DNA of 64,000 nucleotides from Flabesymbios commensalis. Taxonomy: Eukaryota; Annelida; Polychaeta; Terebellida; Flabelligeridae. Position 1 is the stretch's first letter. The number at the start of each line of letters is the position of its first letter. The DNA lies in NCBI GenBank assembly GCA_964017125.1, contig OZ024908.1:59488021-59552020 (forward strand), given 5' to 3'. A program made the translations under genes and the position numbers. This document shows, one piece after another, positions 35,621-49,100 of the stretch. The notes under the pieces were generated by a model. The model made no database searches. It saw nothing but the letters and a program-made list of their open reading frames with translations, and had not been told where the DNA came from.

Positions 35621-37087
35621 GTATGAAAATGTTTAGTCTAATTAAATTTTAAAAATATTTTGGAGAAAAAAATAAAAAAACGCCTTCTTGGAACAACCTA
35701 TATAAATTGACACATGATTGGTATTTGGGTCAGGTTGAAAAGGTCATGCTACAAATGCGTTACGAGATCTTTTTTTATCTCCAATAACGTTGATTTAAAA
35801 GTTAACCATAATTTTAAACAATGAATTTGTTTTTTCTAAAAATTACAAAATATTCAGTGAACACAACTGATAACTCACAATGCTTTGTATTTTTTCATTT
35901 TATTATACTGGTAATTATTTTAAAGTTGGTCAATGATGTGGATTTATACAGTCCCCTGTATAGCGCTGTATGCCTTGTTGGCGCTACTTGGTCTATAGGC
36001 AGGCCAAACAGCCAACCTTTCTTTTCATATTGCTGTGTTTTTGTTGAAAACACAACTCATTCGGTCGTAGTCCCATTTGTGACCCATTGAAATTTGGGTA
36101 GACCAGATCAACCTTGCTCGCATGGCCATGAACTAGGCTAGTTTGGTTGATGCATACAATTTTATTTTTTTAGCAATTTTGATAAAGGCTAGCTAGATCT
36201 AGGTACTTCACATAAATTTTAAAAGGCAGTGGCTAATCGTACATCATTTACCATACGAATATCATGCTATACATAATTTGTACAGCTAAATGACTGTATT
36301 CATAGGTAATATGTATGATTACCGGCAAATATGCAAGGACTTAGCCAGAGACCCGTCCAGCCGTGTTTTCGACGGCCTGTTTTTAGCCTGGACGTAGCAA
36401 AATATCGCCAAATCTTACTAAATTGCATTGTGGGAGGGCCCCAGACCCCGTCCTGGTCCAACAATAAGTAAATTTGGACTCCCTTTTATCATTCCCTGGC
36501 TAAGTCCTTGCAAATACGTAACATACGGTTGGTCATGTAGTGATGTACGGATAGACACTCCCATTTTAAAATTATCCAATAAAATTGTGCTAACCCTTTT
36601 TTTCATAACTGCCGACATGCTAAAAGAAATATTTGACCACATTCCACAGTCTACACTCAGTGAGAAAAATGCTGTGCTAGATAAAAATCTGAGCTAAATT
36701 ATAAAACGTGCAAAACTTGTGACCTTAATGTTGCAAATTGTTGCAAAGAATATAGAATCCAAAATTCACCCAGACACTTTAACTTTTTGAAGCAGCTGAA
36801 GAAATCTACTGAGATGAACGTTATTGAGATTTTTGATTTTTAGATACATCGGGGAACCCAATGAGTGCCCCCAATATAGTAGCAATATACCACATATGCA
36901 CATAACAATCAGAAATTTGGGCATAGCCTCTGGCCCATCCTTTCTTTTTTTTAGGTCTATGAGGGGGTCAGGGAAGAAGAAAAAATTTGATCAATTTCAT
37001 CCTTAGTATGATGCCATTTTATTTTCTTTATGTTTTATGTTACTGTAGATTGTATCTTTGTATATATGAAACCAAGAAGGACCTGTG

Positions 37088-37125
37088 ATGGAGCTTCAAC
37101 AGCTGATCAGCAAGCTACAAGATGG
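37088..37125 (+). CDS. ATR: ATR coding exon 1 (residues 1-13)
   Basis: Encodes MELQQLISKLQDG, resembling human ELASMIPALREL near the N-terminus. It ends in phase 2 at a GG/GTGAGA donor. The exon itself probably starts at 37049 after a pyrimidine-rich tract and TAG. The in-frame TGA at 37067 makes 37088 the first usable ATG; it has G at -3 and +4. Confidence 0.75.
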
Positions 37126-40100
37126 GTGAGATGACAAAAAATTTGTTACACTATGTATGAGCTAAATTAATTCACTTAAATTTAGCCTTTTTTTTGGTTG
37201 CTTCTATTTAATAGTTTATAGTGACATGTAAAGCTGTGACATTTAAATTTATAGTGATATTTGTAGCAGCCTGATTTTAACAAACTATTTTTTTGCGGAT
37301 GGGGGTGGGTGGGTTGGGCAGGTACAAAATTGTTTTCAGGATCATTTCTTTGAGTAGGGGAATTAAAACGAAATATAATCCACTTAAAATTACTGTTCAA
37401 GAGATTGTAAGGATATATACAATGTTTTAGTGGTGTTTTTTAGTGGGAATCACCGAATGTATGTGTTTTAATGCATTGATATAATATAAGAAAAAGAAGG
37501 TGGGAATCTGTACATTTGAACTTTAAACAGATTTAGCCGTCTAAGTTTAGTCAATTGATTTTGGTGTGCTTAAATAACACAGCGGGGGAGTGTGCCCGAA
37601 GGCACCCATTTCAGCATGTGCAAGGACAAAGAACGAACATAATCACTTGTTTTACTCGCTTTTCCAAGCAAATTCCAGCTTGAAATGATGAAAAATGTTC
37701 ATATAAATTTATGAAATAGACATCTCGAATATTGAATTGTTGGATTAACTGAACATCTATCAAAAAACTATTTAATCAAATTTAGTGAATATATTGATCT
37801 AAAACAGGCTTTAAACCGTATATATAAATGGTTCCAGCAGCACAAGGGTTAGGCACTTGAAGGTATCATTGAAATTAATTATGTACTATATTTTTTTATA
37901 TACATAGCCAAGGCACTGAAGATGAATGGACACAACTGTTAATGAGGGGGCTGAAAAGCACAACATTAACAGATATAAACAAAAGTAAGATATTAATAGC
38001 TTCAAGTAAAGTACATGTGTAATAAAATCGGTTAAAAGTACATTGTATCAAGTTTATGTAGTCTAAGAACGCATAATAGAGCTTGACCAAGTTATATTAT
38101 GTTTCCCGTCTGAAAAGAAGCATCCTCAACAAGGTCTGAAAATTACTGTATTGTCCATCCGCTCTCGATGTGTCTGCCACCGCCAAATTTGTATTCACCT
38201 CAACTAATCTGCTACTCATTTCCGAAGCATGGCGATCTAATTGATTTTACTAGTATTTTAGGTTTATTTATATTTAAACATATGCTGGTTGGCATCTTGG
38301 CACATTAAGAATAATCTAGTACAGAAAAAAAATTATTGTATTTTTGCTCTACACAATTTTGGACTATTTTTGTCTGTAATAATCAATTATTTTTTTATAA
38401 TGATTTATACTTTGATCTCTATACAGTGGATGTGATAGGAGTGGTTGTCAATCGTAACTCTCAGGTGCTCTATGGAAGTCAAAGTCGAGTGAAGCATGAT
38501 CAAGAAACACCAACCTTAACACAGCTTCATTCTTCCACAGAGAGCGAGGAGGATCGGCAAGCACATTGTACAGTTATTTGTTATTTCAATCCCAGCAAAA
38601 CGCTATATGTTGACCCAATATTGTATCAATGTTTGGCCAGCATCGCAGACAGTGGCACAGCATTGAAACAACATTGGGTCAATGTATAGTGTTTGCTAGA
38701 ATGGTTCATTTTGTGATTTCTGCTATGAGATAAAATAAACATTTATGACATGTTATTGATCTTTGTCATAACTGCATGATTAACCCTTTAACGCCAAATT
38801 ATTCAATTGGAATTTTCACTCACTTGAAGTTGTGTCTTGCTGCATGATCCACAACTTCAAGTGAGTGAAAATTATTCGAATTTGACAAAATGGAGGTCAA
38901 CTTTTTTCAAATTTTGCTGATTTATGTCACATTTTATCTTTAAAATGTTCAAAATGTGGTACATACAGTGGGGATTACATCCAGCTTACCATGTCTGCGT
39001 GACAGAAACGGTGGTTAGTGGATGTTTTTCGATGCACGCACGCGAAAGTGCGTGAAGGACACTTACACGCGTATACGGCGCACAACTCAAGGAGATGACT
39101 TGGCACGGAATTCATCCCAGTGAAAGCCAGTGCAAAGTAGTGACGTTTTTTGCTTGCATTCTCACTTGTGTGCAGGCTCACCTTTAAAGTCACATTATCA
39201 GAATTATACTCGTCGAAATGCACTCACTCCAACGGAACGATATGTGTAACCATAACCATAATAAATGGAATCCACGGATTTGGGGCGACTCCTACGGAGA
39301 GGGGATGTGGATTGTCATCAGGCCATCCTAAAAAAATTGTTTCCTATTTCCAAACGCATGGGTGAAAATAGTGGTAAAAGATAGGCCTACTGCACAGCAT
39401 CCATTCGTCTGCCGGGCTGGTCAGACCCCTGGTTAAAGGCTGATTATAGTCTATGCAATTTAAAAAATAATTAAATTTCCTGGAAAAAATAAAATAACAG
39501 ACTAGGCCCTATCTGAAAAAAAATAAAAAAAATTGTTGTGGAGTCCAATCGCGTGGTTTGGTGTGCGCACCGAAGTACGCACACGCCGTGTAAAGAATTT
39601 TTCACCGTCTTGCGTCGACGCACTCCCGTGTGTGCTTACGCAATAAAAAAATGAAAAACCGAATATATTCGGGACCGGCGGTCAAAGGATTAAAGAACAG
39701 TATAATGTGTACTTAACTCTTTCACCACCAATTCTCTGTTTACAGGGAACATGACCATTTCACCATGAACTTACAGTCTAGAGGTCTAATAATGGAGAGA
39801 TAAAATTTTTGGGAATATCTGCTTACATAAAATCACATGAAATTATAATTGGTAGTCTGGTAGGAATCCAAGCCTCCTCATGTTTTTTATAATTTTCGGA
39901 ATACCGGACAGGAAGGTGGTGCGTATAAAGGTTAAATGTTTGAAATGTGGTGTATCTGATAATAAAATGTCAGAAAATTGGGGGCGAAGGAGTTTTAAAA
40001 ATACTCCCGGCGCATAATGTAATTGATATCCCGTCCTAGACTCCATAATTTTTTTATTCCTTTTTATATTTATTTTTATTTTAGAAAGCTCAGAAAAATA

Positions 40101-43100
40101 TCTGGTTCATGGCGGCCATCTTTAATCTTTTTTTGTCAAGTCAGGACCTTGTCACCTTGATAACTTTAAAGCCTCTTTCTGATATATATGGTCTATATTC
40201 AACATGCTGGATGTTAGTATGAATTGATTATCTGGTAAAATTACGACTAATTGATAAATTTTATTTGAAAAGTGTGAGGGGAGCCGTCTTGGGTGTTTAC
40301 TTAATACTTGGTAAGCTCTTATTTCTAGTTGACTTTAATATGTTTATTATCTGGACAAAAATGTTAAGACTCATTGACAATTGAAATAATTAACAATTTT
40401 AGTTTTTCTGTATGCCTGAGGTTTATTCCTGGTTCATATGTTTCAGCTTTGCTCCGCTGGACTTTGGCTAATCTGGTGCGGATGTTGTGTGAGCCCGTGC
40501 AGTCAGATGTTACCTTGAGAGCTTCGGACCTCGTATCTACTTTATTAAGAGGGTCATATGGCAGGAATCCATACTTGTTTAGTAATCTTGTCAAGTTGTT
40601 GGTGCTCTGCTTAGCTGGTAATGCATAACATGATTGTCTATACAATTGTTTAAAACAAGGTTGGAAGGGATGCATTCGCATTTTTGCTATACAGTGTAAA
40701 AATAAAAACATATTCCTAGTGTTTAATATGTGAAAATAGATACCTATCAGAAACTATGACTCAGCTCTGTGGAGCTTTTAACATCCATGAACTGCAACCA
40801 GGGCTACAAACTCAGCTTGAAGCCCTGGTTGCAGGTCATGGATGGTAAAAGCTCCACAGAGCTAAAACATAGCCTTTGATAGGTATCTATTTTTACATGT
40901 ATAAATTATGACAGTTTGGAAACAACATTGATGGTGTTATATTTCTAGTAGGTGTGCAAGTGCAACTATAGTCGTTTTAATATGTTTTACTAGCCGGGAA
41001 TAAAATGTATAAATATCAGGATTTGTGAATGTTTGGTCTCAAATTAAGTTGTCTCGCCAACACGATCCACTTAAAGTTATGGGTCGCGTTGGCGAGACAC
41101 AACTTCAAGTGGGTGAGAATTTAAATTATTTAAATTATCATTGTGAGGATTAACTAATGCTTGTTCAAGCAAATATGTTTAATGATCAATGTTTTTAAAT
41201 GAGCAGAATTAGCAGAAATTCATTTGAGTTTCTGTGAAGACCAGGACGAAGATTTTCTGCCTGAACTGAAACAACTACAACTAGCGAATGACGAAACCAA
41301 CATTGACCTGTCTTTTGGGCCGGTCACATTTTCAGATTTTGAAATTTGTGAACAGTTGGAAATAAATATCATGTAAGCAGTTGACATTTTGTACCACATT
41401 ATACAATACACGTAATTTGCAATTTTATTTGAAAATTGTTTGTATATTATTATTATTTTTGTCATACCTCTGGTGACTAGCTGGCGAATACCCAAAAGTG
41501 ATTTAATCATATATTCCTTCTGGGTAGTTTACAGAAACATTGGATAGATAACAACCTCCTGTCAGCTTCTGGGAAGAGAAATAACCTGATCTGTTGATTC
41601 TCTCACAATTCTCATTCATCTATATTTAAGTCGCTGATTAAGCAATATTATGGAAAAAAAATAGACTGTGGGGAATTTTTATCAGGGAACATTGCTCTCT
41701 ATTTAAAAAGAGACCAGTAACTAAAATATTTTTATTCATTCCAAATTTTATTGCCGACCAAGATGGTGAATACAATTTCACATTATACATTTCTCATTCA
41801 CTTTGTTCTAATCTGTACTCACTGGTGGTAATCTCTGTTACTGCCAAAATATATCATTCCTACCTCAATTAGTGTTTCTATGTAACATGTCACTGTTTCT
41901 GTGCTACCTACAGGATTATTTCACTTACATGTACTGGGTATTACCAAAAATATTTATTGTGCCCTCCTCTTGAAGTTACAGAGTGGCTTTATATCATAAT
42001 TTTTAAAAATAAACACATTTTATCTCATGAATTCTATATATAATAAATATTATATAAAGCAAATCACAAAGTTTAATATATTAAAATTGAACAGATATAG
42101 AGGAGATTGATTTTGCAGGTAGTAATGACACTGCTATACATTGCTATTAAGCATTATTTATGTGTACATTTATAATAATATAATATACTCTTATGTATTG
42201 AATTGACTGTTTAATTATATCATTTGCATTTATTTTTATATTCTACTGCTTTCAGAAAGGTATTAACTTCTCTGTGTCCAGAATTATGTCAGTTTGGCTT
42301 GAATGGCAGTTACCAGGACCGTCAACCAATATCTCAACTGCTCTGGGCAACTTTGGCTTTTGATTTGAACCTTGGTGATGTTCTTGTTAAGACGGTTAGT
42401 TTAATTAATTCAAATATGGGGATACCAATTAGCATGTTGATATTTGAATTGAGGTACTTGATGTTTGTCATGATGCTCCATCATCATAGATTACCAATGC
42501 TTCTCATATTTATTTGCTACCAGTCACAAGAATTTGATTTTTTGTCTAACATGAGATCATGTCCAATTATTACAGAACGATATCGAGCATTGGTATATAC
42601 CTTGCAAAAGGCCTATTTAAATATTGCTTGAGACTGTATACTGCACACCAGTTGCAATTTCTAAATGTATACATGTAATAGCAAGATGGATTTGTGACTT
42701 TTCAGGTCTAAGAGGTGGGCTGTATTTTTTTAAGTATTGTGAAACCTTAAAGCGCTGAATTTATTTTGTATAAATCCTGGAGGCCAAAGGGTTGATTTCA
42801 ATTTGAAATCATTTTAAATGTCTTAGTCAGCTCTTTCCCATTCATTTGGATACCTATGTTACGGGTCTACGGCCATTAGAAATATTTTCCCTCTTACAGT
42901 GCAGGGATAGACTTTAGTCGTCACAGACATCAGATTCTGATGACTCAAGTCGATCCCCACGCTGTAAGGGTTGGCATCAGAGAGTGATTAAGACCAGCAT
43001 TATGAGGACATTTCACTGTATTCTGTAGTTGTAGTTGAATCAAATTATATTAACCCTTACCCTTCTAAGTTAAATTATTTAAATTTTTAATCACTTGATG

Positions 43101-46100
43101 TTGTGTCTTGCTCCTGCAAACCATACCATGATTGAAAATTATTCATATTTGTTTTATTTTGACCAAATTTTTACAAGTTTTGATATTTAAGCAATCATTT
43201 TATTCCCAATAACAATGATTTAATCGGCTAATCCAACAGATTAACCCTTGCAGCGCGGGGATAGAATTTTAGTTGTCAGGGTTCTGACGACTAAAGTCTA
43301 TCCCCGCACTGTAAGGTTAAGAATATATCTAATGGCCGTATGTATTCTAATGAATCGTAAAGAGCTAACTAAGACATTTATGATGATTTCAAGTTGAAAA
43401 AAGTTCTGTCTCCCTGGTTTATTAAAAGTATTTCAGCGCTTTAAGGGTTAAAAACGGCTTTTGTCGTGATTAGCAGATAAAGGGTTAAAATAGCCCTGGT
43501 AAACACAAAAAGGTGGAGTTTAGCAAATTGATCAGGTGTCATTGAACTGCCTGTCTGCCTCCCTCCCTATCTGGTGGAACACTGTTCTAATTTAGACCCT
43601 GACAAAAAATAATCTAGATTGTCTAGATTTAAAATCTAGATTTTGAGTGACATTTTATTCCTCAGCTTGGCAGCAGAATAGCCTTTGTACACTTCGTACA
43701 GATCAACTGGTTGTCCTCCCTTCTTATTCATTTATAGAACAAATACAATTTTGAAAGTGTAGCCCTGTAGAAATGAGTAGAAATGCTTGTAAAACTAACG
43801 AACAAAACATATGTTGGGATCGCTCACGGGAAAGGCATTACATGCATGAAGCGTGGAGAGCTGATAGAAGGTGTAAGAATTGTTTGTTTGCTGTTTAGGT
43901 GACACTTGAGCTGGCATGTATTCTGCTGCGGAATCGTAGATTGCCTTATTATGGGGAGATTAGAGATTGCATTATTAAGGAAATGACGGACCTGACAGGA
44001 ATGCTGGCAACAGGCTTTAGTAAACTTCCTGGGTTTGTTATGATATTTTGTACACAACATATCTTATTTGCGTTAATTCAGTATCTTCAAAGGGTGGTCA
44101 ATTATTTTCATCTTTAGTAAAATTAAACATGTTGTGTAAACCCTATGCAACTTTTACTGCTTAAATGTTTTTTGTGGGTGAAGTGTCTGAAATTGTAGCA
44201 TGTAACAATAGTCAGGGGTATGATTATTCAGATTTTTTAAATAAATAGCATTAGCTGTTTCAAATACTAAAAAGGATGTACACGATATTTTAGAAAATTT
44301 TAAGTTCTACATTTTATTGTTTGATTAACTTATGTTGACATGTTTGTATAGTGACTACGAGGCACTGGAACATCATTTGGCAGATTGTTTGACTTGCATC
44401 GTAGAATTGACAAAAAGTCCTGCTTGCCCTCTCGATGATCGCCTTTCAATCCAAGAAGCTATGATGCTTTCTCTGACATCAACTATCATTGCACATGGGA
44501 CTCTTAGACTGCGTACTTCTTATCTACAGAAGACCATTTGTAACCTGTTATCAGCCATGTACAAGGCATTACCAGGGAGCTTGATGAAAGGAAGAATGGC
44601 TAAGGCTCAGAGGTCACAGGCATGCTCCATTTTGATCAAAGAGATAGGACAGACACAAGACAGTCAGGTACAATTTTATGTTTGTGCTATTTACTGGTAT
44701 TAACCCTTTCAGGCCTAGATTTACCATTTTTCATCTTCATCCACTACAAGCCGCGAATTGCTGTCGCAATTCTCAACTTGTAGTGGATGAAGATGATTTA
44801 ATGTGGTTTTAAAATTAAAGAAAATTGCCATGTATTGGTAAACCAGTTTCATGGGAATTTTCGTTCTAAAACCCTTTGTTTTTGGAAAATTAAGTATGTT
44901 TTCATTAATGTAAAATGATGCTTTAATGCATCGTGAGGGCTTAAAGGGTTAATTCCACCAGTAACAGCTGCTGGCATATTTTTAATTTCTGTTTCACCAG
45001 TAATATATGGAGCAGATCAGAAAATATATTCCTTAGACCTTTTATTATTCCTTTTTTTGAACATTTTCCGATTCGAAAAAATGTTCTTGCAAATCCTAGT
45101 ACCTGCTTAGTCTTTTGTAAATATTTTTTTTCCTTTTTTTTGTATGCACAGATCTGAAGTAATACACCTAAGGGAAATCAACTAATAGTGTGGATACAAA
45201 TATTTGTTCACTTTTCTCACAAGAAAAACATAATTTTTCAGCAAAATAGCTAAAGGTTTAAAAAAAACAAATAAACTTTAACAGATTATTGATTAAAAAT
45301 GTTGATTTTCCCATGATTCATTATTTCCGCATTCCACCTGATTGTGGGGTGTCACAGCACATATTACTAATACACAATAAGTATGTAATGTATGTCGTCA
45401 TACATTTCACATTATATGTTTACTTTTTGACATTGATTAACAAATTAATCGTATTCACCCAGCATGTGAACAGCATTCTCACAATAGCCATCGGACTCGA
45501 CATCTCTCCTGACACATCAATACCTGGAGTGAGGGAAGACGTAACTGTAAAACCTGGCAGGAAGCGCCCTGCTCCAGAAGCAAGTCAAGATTCTGGGTAT
45601 GTTAAACCAGTCTCACTTCGTTGTTTGCCTAATAGCCCGGGCGAAACTCTTTGTCCTGCTGAATTGTTTCCATTCTATTTTTCATCATTTGAAGCTGGAA
45701 TTGCTAACGCAATTTCCAGCTTCAAATGATTAAAAAAAATCCAATTTTGACCTTACTTTTAACCCTTACAGCGCTGATAATTTTTGCATAAACCATGGAT
45801 ACCAAAGGGTCTTTTTCAATTTATAATCATTAGAAATGTCTTAGTTAGCTCTTCCTGATTCATTTGAATACCTATGTTATGGGTCTGCAGTCATTAGAAA
45901 TATTTTTATTCTTACAGTGCAGTGATGGATTTTAAACGTCAGAATCTGACTACTATAGTTGATCCCCGCGCTGTAAGGGTTAAATTGAATTATTTGACTA
46001 ACTGAGCATCCACTACTAATTTTATTTAACATTTCAGTGACATATTATTTTTTTTTAAATCTGCTCGAAAACGTTTATAATTATGCAGGTGTAGCAGGAC

Positions 46101-49100
46101 AAGTTCTGTTGTGACAGTTTAGTGTGTCCAGTGTGAGAGTGGGGGGATCGCATTGCCTCATCACATCTGTAACTCAATCATATTCAATCCTTTTTATTCT
46201 GCATTTATTCAGATAACTAGAATTTCATATTATTACCATGCAATTTACTGTGTATAATTGTGTTTGAAATGACTGTTTTCAGAGATTCATGTGAAGTGTC
46301 TTGTATGGATGAGCTCAGTAAACTGATGTTATTTAAAGCACTGATTCGACAAGTAAACTCAATGTGTCAATGCATATCGGATACAGCTAGGAATCCACAG
46401 GTAGAAAAACGTAGCTTCAGTGTCTACATTTTATATTGAATGTTGATTTGCAAAGCCAAAAGAAGTATTTCTTATTTTTCGAGTAAGCAGTTACTGCCTT
46501 TCAGCTTTACATGGCAGTATAGTACCAACAAATAAGATGTATGCATTGACCCAATGCTTTTTATGCTGGTCCACTATCTGCGATGCTGGCTTCTTTTCAA
46601 TTGGCAACACATATCTTCAACAGTACCGTACTTTCCGGCCTATAAGACGCGACTTTTTTAACCACTTTTAAAGGCTGGTGCGACTTATACTCCGGTGCGA
46701 CCTTTCTATGGTTTTCAACTCGGCCGAGGACAGCTGGAAAAATTCTAGAAAGGCCTCCACCGTCTCTGTCACGTAATGATGCGATGGCTGTTCATGAACC
46801 GCTACCGTGATATCATCGTTTGAGGGCATTGTATGTCAGTTTTATACCATTTGCGAATGTTATTTAGTGTTCTTTTGATTATTATGCATAATACATAAAA
46901 ACTATGTATTTAATTTTCGATTAATTGGGTAAGATAGAATGTTTTAGTGAAAGATTGTGACTTTTTGTTATGATTGCGTGTGTGTGTGATGAGCCATTTT
47001 TCTCTGCATCCGGTCAGTGACAGTATCGTCAGCATTCGCTAGGGGGCGATACAATCGCAAGCAGTTTACCACATAAACACATCTATAGTGGAAGTCACAT
47101 TAACCTGTAGCGCATGATTTCTCAGTCAATTCTCAACTGATTTTGGGTCCCCCTCCAAATAGTGTGAAATTTTCATGACAAAATATTATATAGCTCAAAA
47201 GTTAGTCAGTTTTAAGCCAGTTTTAAGCCATGAATTGCATTGCATGCCAGATGGTCTAACTTTTGAACTATATAATATTTATTGATGAAATTTTCACATT
47301 CTTTGGCGGGGGACTCGATAAGAGCCCTTGTTAAATTTCATGAAAATCGGTTGTGAATTGACTGAGAAATTGCCAAAAAACATACGCTACAAGTTGTTGC
47401 TATTAATTTCTATTCACTAGGCTGTAACCTAAATTAATGCCATTTATTGACATCGCCACCTGGTGAGTGTGGGTCAGTTACGGAAGTGGGAGCTCTCTAA
47501 TGAGGTAGAAATAAAACAATGGCGTCTGTCCTCTATACATGGCATTGAAATAATTTTGAATAAATTACTATATTTTATGTTCATGTATATTGAACAATAT
47601 ATTAAACACTGTTATTATATACTTTTAATATTGGTCCACCAGGCTATCTAATAGCATCGACTCTCTCCTCTTCTCTTGCTATAAACGGCAATGTACTGAC
47701 ACCTGACACTTGAATATCGTCAGACCTGTCTCTGAGGCTGGTGCGTCATATCTGCCGGTGCGACCTTTCTATGGTTTGAGCCTAATCTTGAGCCTAGTGC
47801 GACTTATAGTATACTACAGTGCGACTTATAGGCCGGCAAATACAGTACATACTCTTCTAGTTGAAATTATAATTTTGTGCCTGAAATTTATCTAAATATG
47901 CCACAACATTAAATTAGAACTTCACAGTACAAAGTCAGCCAAGGCACTGAAAAATGATCCAATTGTCCTTCATAAAAACAAACATTTCGCCTTGTTATCA
48001 GGGCTAGAAATTCAACATTTGCATAATTGAAAAAAAAATTCAATGAGTTTTCCGTTCCATTTCAAATTACACTGTATCACCTCAAATCTATGTTATCATT
48101 TTAATATTACTTCCCTGTTTTTTTGAAAACAAGTAGTATGACCATTTTATTTATGATGACTAACGATCAAATAATTATATAGTTATATTACTGACCTGTA
48201 TGTTTCATTATTTTTTTTTCATATATGTACATCATACAGCCCTAGGCCTACATGTATGTATTAAGGAATTGAGTGTTTTCAAAATTATTTTTTTTATTCC
48301 TATTAATACAGCAGTATGCATGATCTTCTCATAAGGATGTCACACATTTAATTTTCATTTGTCACTTTATTTTATAACAGCAGGTTGGTTGTGCTTTAAA
48401 TGGTATCAAAGTGGCAATGCAAGTCATCATACAATGCCTGGCAACAATTTCACTGAGCACCTTGCTCCCTCCTCGCGGGTATGTATGAACAAGTGCATAT
48501 AAAATGATTGTTGAGACCACATATTTTATAAATGATAACATATATGGAGATATTTTCAAATGGATCAAAGGGTTTCTATCACCAATTTATCCTAGACACT
48601 GAGAAAATCAAATCATGTGGTTGAAACTGTCTTTTTCAATTTAAACACCACATACAACGTGATTAGACAAGTTCACAGTTATCAGTGTGTATGTCCACAA
48701 GTTTAACCCTTACAGCGCTGGGATCGCCTCTCAATGTCAGAATCTGACACTTGTGGTAAAGGTTGATCCCCGCACTGAAAGAGTAAAACATTTATAATGG
48801 CCATAGACATAAGTATTCAGATGAAGTGGAGACAGCTAACCAAGACGTCTATGATTATTTCAAAATAAACAAAAACATTTGTTCTCTTAGCTTATATAAA
48901 AATATTTCAGCGCTTTAATGGTTAAGAAGGTAAATCCTCCACAGGTCATAGTACCAAAAAAACTCATTTACCTAATGATTTAAAAAAAAACATAAGTGTG
49001 TAACAACAGTATAAACAAATCAATATTTTTTGCAAGAACATTATCTCTAGAAGGCTTATGCACCGCATTATTTAACAAATATATACTGTTAAACTATTTC

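Noticed and set aside
39150-39365. Frame in the CpG-rich insert as a missing ATR exon between exons 3 and 4
   Set aside because: It has no match to ATR, lies inside a split MITE, and the placed exons already account for the expected length.
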